Position numbers and translations under genes: made by a program | Shown: positions 1 through 6,728 of the stretch, in pieces | Layout of the letters: each line of letters opens with the position of its first letter | Position numbering within the stretch: position 1 is the stretch's first letter | The notes under the pieces: model-generated | Told to the model about the DNA's origin: nothing | Database searches by the model: none | The model's input: only the letters and a program-made list of their open reading frames with translations | Origin: Chloroflexi bacterium UBA4736 | GTDB lineage: Bacteria; Chloroflexota; Dormibacteria; Dormibacterales; Dormibacteraceae | Reading direction: 5' to 3' | Assembly: GCA_002404015.1 (NCBI GenBank) | Contig: DHIW01000114.1 | Location: 1,398-18,292 of the forward strand | Length of the DNA: 16,895 nucleotides

Positions 1-476
1 AGGGCTCCGAAGGCCAAGCCCGTCAGGGCGCCGATGACCGCCAGCACCCAGAGCCGCCGGCCGGTGGCCAGACCGGCGGCGGCCCCGACCCATCCTGCGG
101 CGAAGACCTGGTAGGGCAGCCATGGACCGATTCCGCCGGTGGCGAGGGCGGAAACCAGCAGAGCCAACGCACCGGTCAGAAAGCCAAAGGTGGGTCCGAA
201 CACAAACCCGGCGCAGAGGATCAGGAAGAACACCGGGCTGAAACCCCCGATGCCGGTGACCAGGGCGAGGCGGAGCCCGGCATCCAGCGCAGCCAGTGCG
301 GCAATTAGGGCCAGGCCGCGAGAGTCAAGGCGGCGAGCGCCGAACTCGAGGAGGGCCAGCGCCGCGACCGTTGCGACCGCCACTGCCAGGGCCGGAATGT
401 AGGTCGGTGGCGTCCCGCCGAAAAACGGCCACAGGAAGAGGGCGATGCCAAGGGCCGACAGAAGGGCGAGCCTCAT
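1..476 (-). CDS. ECF transporter S component, probably cobalamin-specific (CbrT-like), 3' end outside window
   Basis: I translated this open frame by hand; it runs off the left edge after about 158 codons, so the C-terminus is missing. The visible part starts MRLALLSALGIALFLWPFF and contains about five hydrophobic segments. The stretch AGFVFGPTFGFLTGALALL followed by TGGIGPWLPYQVFAAGWVG is the pattern of ECF S components, the membrane proteins that bind a vitamin and dock on EcfT. Its ATG (476-474) overlaps the TGA of the upstream ATPase gene as ATGA, so translation is probably coupled. The substrate is inferred, not seen: the operon is headed by a B12 riboswitch and holds transcobalamin-like proteins, so cobalamin is the best guess. 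The ECF S-component call is firm; the substrate is less so. Confidence 0.82.
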   Translation of the reverse strand, partial: MRLALLSALGIALFLWPFFGGTPPTYIPALAVAVATVAALALLEFGARRLDSRGLALIAALAALDAGLRLALVTGIGGFSPVFFLILCAGFVFGPTFGFLTGALALLVSALATGGIGPWLPYQVFAAGWVGAAAGLATGRRLWVLAVIGALTGLAFGA

Positions 477-1801
477 CGGATGCGACCTTCGTCGATTTCG
501 ACGATGCGGTCGGCGACCTCGGCGCAGAGCAGGTCGTCGTGGGTCGCGATCACCACTGAGGAGCCGGCACAGGCGAGCCTCGAGACGAGGTCGCCGAGGG
601 CCAGGCGGCTGGAGCGGTCCATACCGCGCGTCGGCTCGTCGAGGAGCGCCACCGCCGGCCGGCCGGCCATGGTGGCGGCGATCGCCGCCCGCTGCCGCTC
701 GCCCGTGCTCAGATCCCGGGGGTAGCGGCCGGCCAGTCCGGACAAGCCGAGGACCGCGAGAACAGTTTCGGGCGAATCGGCTTCGCCGGCGCGTTTGAGA
801 GTCAGCTCGACCTCCGCCGCGACCGTCGGACGGTGGAGAAGAGCGGCGGGGTCCTGGGGAAGAAAGGCAATCCGCCCGGGCGCCCGCTCGACGGCTCCCG
901 CAAGAGGACGGATGAGGCCTGCGAGGGTGCGGAGCAGCGTGCTCTTGCCGGAGCCGTTCGGGCCCCGAAGGACGAGAACCTGACCAGCACGACCGTCGAG
1001 GTCCACTCCGGCCACAATGGGTTGGCCAGCCGGGCCCACCGAGACCCCCGACAGCGACCACCGCACATCCCCGCGCGACGGCGGTCGTCGGCTCCGCGGA
1101 CGCGGGAGCTCTTCTTTGATGTCGGCCGGGGCCACCATCCTTGGACGGCCCCGCTCCAGCACGCAAATGCTGTCCGCATGTGGTAGCAGGCTCGCCGAAC
1201 GGTGCTCGGAAACGACCACGTTATGACCCGACGCCACCAGTCCGATGAGGCTCCGAACGACGGCCTTGACGCCGTTAGCGTCGAGCTGTGATGTGGGCTC
1301 ATCCAGGACCAGCAGCCGGGAGCCCAAGACCAGGGCGGCCGCGATCGCGACTCTCTGTCGCTCGCCTCCCGACAGCGTGCTGACCCGTCGGCGCCGCAGT
1401 TCGGTCACTCCCGCGGCAGCCAGCGCGGCGTCAATGCGGCCGTCCATGTCCGCCACGGGTACCCCCTGGTTCTCTAGACCGAAGGCGACCTCCCGCTGCA
1501 CGGTCCCGTGCACGAACTGCCGCTCGGGGTCCTGGAAGACGAAGCCGACGTTGCGCGCCAGTTCCCGGGTCGGCGTGGTGATCACATCTCGGCCGAGGAC
1601 GGTGGCGCAACCGGCGATCCGTCCACCGTGAAAGTGCGGGACCAGGCCGTTGAGCAAGCGCAGGAGGGTCGACTTACCCTCCCCTGACGGCCCCACGACC
1701 AGGGTCAAGCCCGCAGGGACTTCCAGGGCATCGGTACTCAGCGCGGGCAAAGCTGCCTCCGGATACCAGTAAGCGACGCGTTCTAGGGTCGCGATTGCCA
1801 C
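473..1801 (-). CDS. Fused two-domain ECF transporter ATPase (EcfA-EcfA')
   Basis: This cytoplasmic ATPase would power the ECF importer, with both nucleotide-binding domains in one chain of 442 residues. Domain 1 has Walker A GPSGEGKST (about 37-45), Q-loop FQDPERQ (from about 89), signature LSGGERQ (143-149), Walker B VLDEPTSQLD (DE at 167-168) and the H-loop His in VSEHR. Domain 2 has GPNGSGKST (280-288), Q-loop PQDPAALL, a slightly degenerate signature LSTGERQ (364-370), LLDEPTRGMD (DE at 388-389) and ATHD. An upstream in-frame extension to 1978 is possible but lies inside ecfT and has no homology-like content. I chose the GTG at 1801-1799, which begins just before TLERVAYWYPE, where ABC domain 1 starts. 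It overlaps ecfT by 19 bases, so translation is likely coupled. Confidence 0.93.
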   Translation of the reverse strand: MAIATLERVAYWYPEAALPALSTDALEVPAGLTLVVGPSGEGKSTLLRLLNGLVPHFHGGRIAGCATVLGRDVITTPTRELARNVGFVFQDPERQFVHGTVQREVAFGLENQGVPVADMDGRIDAALAAAGVTELRRRRVSTLSGGERQRVAIAAALVLGSRLLVLDEPTSQLDANGVKAVVRSLIGLVASGHNVVVSEHRSASLLPHADSICVLERGRPRMVAPADIKEELPRPRSRRPPSRGDVRWSLSGVSVGPAGQPIVAGVDLDGRAGQVLVLRGPNGSGKSTLLRTLAGLIRPLAGAVERAPGRIAFLPQDPAALLHRPTVAAEVELTLKRAGEADSPETVLAVLGLSGLAGRYPRDLSTGERQRAAIAATMAGRPAVALLDEPTRGMDRSSRLALGDLVSRLACAGSSVVIATHDDLLCAEVADRIVEIDEGRIR

Positions 1802-2607
1802 AGCAGAACCGGCAGCACGAGTGGGAGACAGGCCAGTACCGCGAGCGCCTCGACCGGCGGGAGGGAGAGGTTCGGATACGGGTACCAATCGCCGACCAAC
1901 CCCGATGCTCTGGCGAAAGTCATCCCAGCCAGGGCAAGCGCCGAACCTGCGACAACGCCGGTATCCCGCCAACCCCACGCCGCACTCGGATAATGCGACC
2001 GGCGCGTGGCCCCATACCCTCGAGCCTCCATCGCCTCCGCAAGCTGGACGGAGTCCTCGATCGCCGTGAGCATGACTGGGACCAGCACTTCGCCCCAGCC
2101 GACAATCCTCCGGGGCCGCCAGCCGCGCATCCGCTGGGCGTCGCTGACGGCAGTGAAGGTCCGACCGATTGCCGGCACGAAGTTCAGGGACGCGGCGAGG
2201 GCGGCGCCGGTCCGCTCCAGCCAGCTCGGCAGGGCGTCGATCAACTCGGTGGGATCAGCTGCTAATGACAAGGAGGCAGCCGCCAACACAGCCGCCACAA
2301 GTCCGGTTGCGATGTCAAGGCCGTAGACCGCCGACTCGATCGTCAGCGGACCGCCAACGAGGGGTAGCCAGGCCGGGAGCTCCGCAAACACGTGGACCCC
2401 GACGTGCGCCAGCAGTGAATTGAGCGCGACAGCAAACACTGCCGCCAGCATCAGGCCGGTGCCGATCGGGCGGAACCGGCGCGGTGCGACGACCACCACG
2501 AAGTTGACTGCGGAGAGCAGGATGATCCCTCGGTAGACCGGATTGGTGGTCATAAGGACACAGCCCAGGGTCGCTGCCGACCATGCTGCGATCGCTCGCG
2601 CGTTCAT
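1783..2607 (-). CDS. ecfT: ECF transporter transmembrane protein EcfT
   Basis: This would be the scaffold membrane protein that couples ATP hydrolysis to toppling of the S component. The chosen ATG (2607-2605) gives 274 residues, the usual family size, with several hydrophobic spans in the N-terminal half. The coupling region carries two Arg-containing motifs typical of EcfT: DAQRMRGWRPRR and AEAMEARGYG, the second an exact Ala-Arg-Gly. The protein ends in two more hydrophobic segments (TGVVAGSALALAGM and LAVLACLPLVLPVLL). A longer reading frame extends to 2937, but that extension lies inside the DUF4430-like gene and reads as basic low-complexity sequence. The ATG overlaps the TGA of that gene as ATGA. 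The gene sits between the surface proteins and the ATPase, as expected for a dedicated (group I) ECF system. Confidence 0.92.
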   Translation of the reverse strand: MNARAIAAWSAATLGCVLMTTNPVYRGIILLSAVNFVVVVAPRRFRPIGTGLMLAAVFAVALNSLLAHVGVHVFAELPAWLPLVGGPLTIESAVYGLDIATGLVAAVLAAASLSLAADPTELIDALPSWLERTGAALAASLNFVPAIGRTFTAVSDAQRMRGWRPRRIVGWGEVLVPVMLTAIEDSVQLAEAMEARGYGATRRSHYPSAAWGWRDTGVVAGSALALAGMTFARASGLVGDWYPYPNLSLPPVEALAVLACLPLVLPVLLWQSRP

Positions 2608-3416
2608 CGCCGCAGGAGCGGGAGCAGGAGTTGGAGGAGTAGCAGGCCTGCCAAGCTCCCGATCGCCACCGCAGCGACAGCCCAGCCGACATTGAGCTCG
2701 CCACCGCCCGACGACCCGCCTAATGACCCGCCTGCCGGGCTGCGACCCGGGCTGGGTGTGGCCGACGGCGACGGGCTCGCGGGCGATTCCGTCGCAGCCG
2801 GTGCCGTTGGACTGGCCACCGACGCCACTCCGCCGGGCGCTGGGATCGTGGGTGTCGACGGGGGTGGCTTCGTGGCCGCAGGCGGCGGAGCGGGGGCTGA
2901 AATCGTCGGAGTGGGGACTGGGCCACCGCTGGAACACGCGCCGGCCGGCGAAGGCGGCGGCCCACCGCCCGCTCCGCTCTGCGGCACGTAGTGCCAGCCG
3001 AGGGCGTCGCCATCATGGAACTGCTGGCTGCTCACGCCCTGGCTCGAGACCGCCCAGGCGCCGCCGGAGCGCGAGACGTACATCGCCCAGTAGGGGCTGG
3101 TGGCCGTCCAGCAGCTGGGTGGATAGGAGGCCGGCTCGTTGTCGACCTGGCAGACCGCCTTGCCAAGCCCGCCGAAGCTGGTCGTCGCGTACTCGATCCC
3201 GCTCAGCTGCATCACCTGCTCGCCGGTCAGCTGAGCCGAATCAAATGCCACACAGGCGGTGACGACGGCTCCGCCCCCGTGCTCCACCACGACGGCGACA
3301 TGGTGTGCGCCGGATGCGAAGGCACAGGTCGGCCGCGCGGCTGACCCGGGCGTCGCCAGCCAAAGGCCGATCAGCACCGGTGCCACGAATCCGGCCGCAA
3401 GGAGGCGGTGTCTCAT
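2604..3416 (-). CDS. Exported, membrane-anchored DUF4430-like (transcobalamin beta-domain-like) protein
   Basis: The product has 270 residues. Residues 1-26 form a signal peptide (MRH, hydrophobic core, cleavage near GSA-AR). Residues about 30-148 form a compact domain with Cys31, Cys55, Cys89 and Cys102, and the segment SPYWAMYVSRSGGAW followed by SSQGVSSQQFHDGDALGWHY. This Trp-rich ending resembles DUF4430, the fold of the C-terminal beta domain of transcobalamin and intrinsic factor, which covers bound B12. Residues 150-240 are a Pro/Ser/Thr/Ala-rich linker, and 243-268 form a C-terminal membrane helix followed by RR. The domain therefore faces outside on a flexible stalk. Six bases separate it from the alpha-barrel gene upstream, and it overlaps ecfT. 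Family assignment is by motif pattern only; the cobalamin-binding role is inferred from the operon. Confidence 0.75.
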   Translation of the reverse strand: MRHRLLAAGFVAPVLIGLWLATPGSAARPTCAFASGAHHVAVVVEHGGGAVVTACVAFDSAQLTGEQVMQLSGIEYATTSFGGLGKAVCQVDNEPASYPPSCWTATSPYWAMYVSRSGGAWAVSSQGVSSQQFHDGDALGWHYVPQSGAGGGPPPSPAGACSSGGPVPTPTISAPAPPPAATKPPPSTPTIPAPGGVASVASPTAPAATESPASPSPSATPSPGRSPAGGSLGGSSGGGELNVGWAVAAVAIGSLAGLLLLQLLLPLLRR

Positions 3417-3422
3417 CTCAGC

Positions 3423-5666
3423 TCATCGGCGGAAGTAGAAGACGTAAGCGGCGCCGGCACTCACGACGACAAGGAGACCGGCTGCTGCGATCAGCCCATA
3501 AACCAGCACCGGCGGCAGGCTGCCGCCGTTACTGGCCGCGCCGGCCGTCGAAGGCTGTGGCGTCGGGCCGCCGCCGGGTGTCGATTCGGCTGGTGTCGGC
3601 GAGGGCGAGGTTAGCGGCACGGGGCTGGCGGTCGGGGTTGCTGTCGCGTCGGCGACAGCCGCCGGCGCGGGCGAGCTCGGAGCTTGGGCGGGTGGAAGCG
3701 GAGCGGCCGTCGGAGCCGGCGTCGGCGCCGGCGTCGGAGTCGGGGTCGCGGTTGGAGTCGCGCTCGGCGTCGGCGTTGGTGTGGGTGTGGGACACGGAGG
3801 TCCTGGCAGTGCGGTTGGCGAAGCCGGTGCGTTGATCGGGTAGGGCCGTCGCTCGAGGGCCGCGAGAACCTGGCTCGTCGTTCCTGCATCAGCGGAGCCC
3901 GAGTAGCCAAGGAAGCCGCCGCCGCTCTGCTGCTGGGCGCGAAGGTAGGTCAGCGGCGAGTTCCCGGATACCGCCCAGCCGTTGACTGGATTGGTGGAGG
4001 CGGGGTCCTGGAATGTGGCATGAAGCGCCTGGGTGATGAGGGCGTCTGACACCGGGTCGCTGGGCGCGCCCTGGTAACCGAATCCACCATCTAGCTGCGC
4101 CTGAGTGCGCAGCCAGGCGAGCGCGCTGCTGTCCTTCGTATGGTCGCCCGCTGCCGCAAGTGCCATCAATGCCACCGCCGTTGAGTTTGTGTCGCTGCCG
4201 CTCGGGTCATTTCTGACCGCCGTGTAGTTCCATCCGCCGTCGCCATCCTGGAGCGCCTTCAGATAGGCGACTGCCGCCGCGGGGGGTGCCTGTCCGGCGA
4301 CTACGAGCGCTTGGAGTGCCAGCGATTGGGTCGCTGTCTGGCCATCCCCGAAGGCGCCGGTGGCCGGGACGTAGAAGCCTTGAAGCTTTGTCAGAAGGGA
4401 CACCGATCCGAAGCTGCCGGGACTCAGGCCGGCGGCGACGACCGCCTGGATGAGCCGGGCCGTGTTGCCCGCGTCGGGCGTTGCAGCGGCCGCGTTGTTG
4501 GCCAGGTACTGCATCACGGATGGGCCAGTGCAGGTCGCCAGGAACTTGGGGTCGTAACCGGCGGCGGCCGCTCCGATGGCGTAGAACTCGCTGGAGTCGT
4601 AAGGCGAGAAGCCGGCCGGCACGCCACCGGTCGAATTCGACTGGAGCGACTGGAGAAACTGGAGAGCCGCCAAGCCTGAGGCGGCCGAGGTCGCGAGTCC
4701 GAATCCATTGGGGTAGACGCCACGAGCCGGCAGCGGCTGCTGAAGAAGGCCGAAAAGGGCCTGGCTCGTCGTTCCGGCGTCGGGCGTGCCCGAGAAACCT
4801 ACGAAGCCACCGCCGGGATCCTGAACAGCCAACAACGACAAGTAGGGTGTCTTGCCGGAGATCGACCAGAGCAGACCGTTGGGATCCTGCCCTGCTGAGA
4901 CAAGCATCTGGATGACGAGGGCGGTGGAATCGGGGTCGCTGGGCCCTCCCTGATAGCCGAAGCCGCCGTCCGGCTGCTGCTGCAAGGTCGTCCGGAGCCA
5001 GCCGATCGCCCCCGCGTCGGCGCCGTGGTTGCCGGCCGCGTCGAGAGCCATGACCGCGGCCGCCGTCGAATTGGTGTCGCTTCCCGCGGGGTCGTTTGGA
5101 GTTGCGGTGTAGTTGAAACCCCCATCGCTATCCTGGCGTGCCTTCAAGTAGGCGACCGCGGCCGGCGGGGGAGTGTGTCCGGCCATCAGCAGGCCCTGGA
5201 TTGCGAGCGCCTGGGTCGCCGTCTGCCCGTTACCGAAGGCTCCCGTCGCCGAGTTGTAGTTAGACGGCCCCGTCAGCGTGGCCACCAGGTCCCCGGCGCT
5301 CCCGAAGGACGCCGGATTCCCGCCGGCCGCTACCACCGCCTGGATCAGACGGCCGGTATTGCCCGCATCAGCCGAAGCCGCGGTCGCATTTGCCGCCAGG
5401 AACGCGACCGGAGTCTGTCCGGACCCGTTCCGGAGCTGGTTTGGGTCGTAGCCGGCGGCGGCCGCGCCGATCACGAAGAATTCGGTGCCGTCGAAAGCCG
5501 AGAAACCCGGCAGCGATCCGTCGGCCTGTTCCTGGGACCCGAGAAAGCGGATAGCACGGCTGGCCGGATCGGTCTGAGCTCTACCCGGGATAGAGCTGAG
5601 ACAGCCGACGAAGATACCGAGGATGGCGGCCAGTATCGCGCTGGCCGCATAGAGGTGCTTTCGCAC
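3423..5666 (-). CDS. Exported, membrane-anchored protein with two tandem alpha/alpha-toroid (terpene-cyclase-like repeat) domains; putative corrinoid-capture protein
   Basis: With the GTG start at 5666-5664 the protein has 747 residues. It has a signal peptide (about 1-30, RKHLYAASAILAAILGIF, with a Cys at 22 that only weakly fits a lipobox) and two homologous alpha-barrel domains (about 40-312 and 337-609). These are followed by a Thr/Pro-rich stalk (607-717), a membrane helix (718-745) and RR. Each barrel repeats the signatures SEF/TEF..IGAAAAGYDP, DAGN..RLIQAVVAAG, QD.DGG(F/W)NYTA, SDTNSTA, DGGFGYQG and DAGTTSQ. The Q..DGG(F/W) elements belong to the prenyltransferase/squalene-cyclase toroid superfamily, but the DXDD acid motif of squalene cyclases is absent, so an enzyme is unlikely. 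The same fold forms the alpha domain of intrinsic factor and transcobalamin. An ATG at 5681 is in frame, but it precedes the ribosome-binding site GGAGG, which serves the GTG. Confidence 0.8.
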   Translation of the reverse strand: MRKHLYAASAILAAILGIFVGCLSSIPGRAQTDPASRAIRFLGSQEQADGSLPGFSAFDGTEFFVIGAAAAGYDPNQLRNGSGQTPVAFLAANATAASADAGNTGRLIQAVVAAGGNPASFGSAGDLVATLTGPSNYNSATGAFGNGQTATQALAIQGLLMAGHTPPPAAVAYLKARQDSDGGFNYTATPNDPAGSDTNSTAAAVMALDAAGNHGADAGAIGWLRTTLQQQPDGGFGYQGGPSDPDSTALVIQMLVSAGQDPNGLLWSISGKTPYLSLLAVQDPGGGFVGFSGTPDAGTTSQALFGLLQQPLPARGVYPNGFGLATSAASGLAALQFLQSLQSNSTGGVPAGFSPYDSSEFYAIGAAAAGYDPKFLATCTGPSVMQYLANNAAAATPDAGNTARLIQAVVAAGLSPGSFGSVSLLTKLQGFYVPATGAFGDGQTATQSLALQALVVAGQAPPAAAVAYLKALQDGDGGWNYTAVRNDPSGSDTNSTAVALMALAAAGDHTKDSSALAWLRTQAQLDGGFGYQGAPSDPVSDALITQALHATFQDPASTNPVNGWAVSGNSPLTYLRAQQQSGGGFLGYSGSADAGTTSQVLAALERRPYPINAPASPTALPGPPCPTPTPTPTPSATPTATPTPTPAPTPAPTAAPLPPAQAPSSPAPAAVADATATPTASPVPLTSPSPTPAESTPGGGPTPQPSTAGAASNGGSLPPVLVYGLIAAAGLLVVVSAGAAYVFYFRR
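3687..3788 (-). repeat. Thr-Pro dipeptide repeat encoding the surface stalk
   Basis: A run of Thr-Pro, Ala-Thr-Pro and Ala-Pro units (PTPTPTPTPSATPTATPT and similar) follows the second barrel. On the plus strand it reads as a GT/GGC-rich imperfect repeat. Such stalks typically span the cell wall. The repeat may be prone to slippage and to assembly error. Confidence 0.8.
3840..5549 (-). repeat. Tandem duplication of an alpha-barrel domain (two copies, about 297 codons apart)
   Basis: The two copies lie at about 5549-4731 and 4658-3840. Aligned landmarks keep a near-constant offset of 295-298 residues: IGAAAAGYDP in both copies, SDTNSTA in both, DGGFGYQG in both and DAGTTSQ in both. The copies are clearly homologous but diverged, for example QDSDGGFNYTA against QDGDGGWNYTA. 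This marks an old internal duplication under selection rather than a recent assembly artefact. Confidence 0.88.
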
Positions 5667-5674
5667 TTGCGTTT

Positions 5675-5679
5675 CCTCC
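5675..5679 (-). promoter_or_regulatory. Ribosome-binding site GGAGG that decides the alpha-barrel gene start
   Basis: On the minus strand GGAGGA is followed by AACGCAA and then GTG (5666-5664), an ideal spacing. The in-frame ATG at 5681 overlaps this site and has no Shine-Dalgarno of its own. The site lies only about 6 bases after the inferred 3' strand of riboswitch stem P1 (ending near 5686), so aptamer folding could control access to it. Confidence 0.75.
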
Positions 5680-5685
5680 ATGCGC

Positions 5686-5837
5686 CCGCGGGGGCCGGTC
5701 TCCTGGCTCGAGGATCAACGCTACCGGCCGCCTTCCCAGGGCTCACGCCCCAGTGGCATTCCGGCCGGTAACTTCTCTCTTACAGTTGCGCGACAGCGCC
5801 GGATTCCCACCGGACTTCCCTGAGCTGCCCGCCGCGG
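5686..5837 (-). ncRNA. Cobalamin (adenosylcobalamin-type) riboswitch
   Basis: On the minus strand, in order, are: GGGAAGTCCGGTGGGAATCC; GGCGCTGTCGCGCAACTGT; the B12-box core GCCACTG (5757-5751); GGGAAGGCGGCCGGTAG; then GATCCTCGAGCC and CCAGGAGACCGGCC (3' end of the aptamer). These match the classical cobalamin riboswitch consensus closely. A closing stem P1 can be drawn between CCGCGGCGG (5837-5829) and CCCCCGCGG (5694-5686), with 8 of 9 pairs. No U-tract terminator follows. The start codon and GGAGG site come directly after the aptamer, so control is probably at translation initiation. TCCTC (5714-5710) could pair with GAGGA of the ribosome-binding site; this is an inference. B12 would be expected to repress the whole five-gene operon. 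Confidence 0.96.
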
Positions 5838-5860
5838 CTTATTCGGTTGTGACGCTCCGG

Positions 5861-5889
5861 ATTATGGCCGACTCGATGCGACATGTGCT
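5861..5889 (-). promoter_or_regulatory. Probable promoter of the B12-uptake operon
   Basis: CATAAT (5866-5861) is a 5/6 match to the sigma-70 -10 element. With a 17-base spacer the -35 position reads AGCACA (5889-5884), only a 3/6 match, so the -35 is weak. Transcription would start about 20 bases before the riboswitch 5' end, which fits. The same hexamer CATAAT is used in front of the haem operon. Confidence 0.45.
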
Positions 5890-5903
5890 CTAGTGAGACG
5901 GCG

Positions 5904-6728
5904 ATGCGCATCGTTTCCCTCCTGCCGAGCGCGACCGAGACGCTTTTCGCCCTCGGCTTGGGCGGCGACCTGGTCGCGGTCACCCACGAATGCGACTTTC
6001 CGCCCGAAGCAGCCGCGCTGCCCGTCGTCACGCGATCGACCCTGCCCCTGGCTGAGCAGGCCAGCGGCGGCATCGAGGCGGCCGTCGCCCTCGCCGCGAG
6101 CGAGGGCCGTTCCCTTTACGAGATCGACGTCGACGCGATCCGGGAGCTGAGGCCAGACCTGGTGGTGGCGCAGGACGTCTGCCGCGTCTGCGCGGTGTCG
6201 GCGGACGAGGTGGCTCAAGACCTGGTCGGTATCCCGATGCTCCGCCAACATCCCCACTCTCTCTCAGACGTGCTTGCGGACATGGAGGAGCTGGCCGTGG
6301 CCTGCGGCGCCGATCCGCGGCCGCTACTGACCCGCCTGCGAGCCCGGCTCGATGCCGCCACCGCCGAGGCGGCAGATCTGGGGCCTGTCCGCGGGGTCTT
6401 CCTGGAATGGCTCGATCCGCCGTACCGGGCCGGCCACTGGACGCCCGACCTGCTCCGCCTGGCCGGGATCGACGACCCGCTGGCGCGGGCGGGGGTTCCC
6501 TCGGTCGCCGGCTCCTGGGTTGAGGTCGAAGCGGCTCGCCCGGAGCTGCTGGTCTTGGCGCCCTGCGGCTTCTCGAAGCAGCGGGCGGAGGCGGAGGCGG
6601 CGCTCGTCCAGGATCGGATCGACGCCGTCGGCGCCTCCCGGGTCCTCGTCCTCGACGGCTCCGCCTATTTCAACCGGCCAGGTCCGCGGCTGGTCGACTC
6701 GCTGGAGCTACTGGTCGCCTCGCGCTGA
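5904..6728 (+). CDS. BtuF-like cobalamin-binding-fold protein without signal peptide
   Basis: The product has 274 residues and is related to periplasmic B12/iron-siderophore binding proteins (COG0614-type). It begins MRIVSLLPSATETLFALG, the usual start of the soluble cobalamin-binding branch, so I chose the ATG at 5904 over the one at 5883. Other family-like segments are VAQDVCRVCAVS (Cys93, Cys96), FLEWLDPPYRAGHWTP and DGSAYFNRPGPRLVDSLE. There is no signal peptide, lipobox or membrane helix, so it is probably cytoplasmic. No BtuC/BtuD partner is nearby, so a classical ABC importer role is unlikely here. It is transcribed divergently from the riboswitch-controlled operon, with its start about 70 bases from the aptamer, and it runs tail-to-tail into hemH with a 21-base overlap. 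The family call is good; its cellular job (corrinoid handling or sensing) is unknown. Confidence 0.8.
   Translation: MRIVSLLPSATETLFALGLGGDLVAVTHECDFPPEAAALPVVTRSTLPLAEQASGGIEAAVALAASEGRSLYEIDVDAIRELRPDLVVAQDVCRVCAVSADEVAQDLVGIPMLRQHPHSLSDVLADMEELAVACGADPRPLLTRLRARLDAATAEAADLGPVRGVFLEWLDPPYRAGHWTPDLLRLAGIDDPLARAGVPSVAGSWVEVEAARPELLVLAPCGFSKQRAEAEAALVQDRIDAVGASRVLVLDGSAYFNRPGPRLVDSLELLVASR

Noticed and set aside
1802..1978. N-terminal extension of the fused ATPase
   Set aside because: The extension lies wholly inside ecfT, is Arg/Gly-rich and unlike an ABC domain; the GTG at 1801 fits the domain start.
3423..5666. Annotation of the alpha-barrel protein as a prenyltransferase or squalene-hopene cyclase enzyme
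   Set aside because: The repeats belong to that fold superfamily, but the DXDD acid motif is absent, the protein is exported with a stalk and membrane anchor, and it sits in a B12-controlled transport operon.
5883..5903. Upstream ATG for the BtuF-like gene (adds MCSSETA)
   Set aside because: The family begins at MRIVSLLPSATE and the extra residues add no signal peptide; TGAGACGG before the second ATG is an acceptable, if weak, ribosome-binding site.
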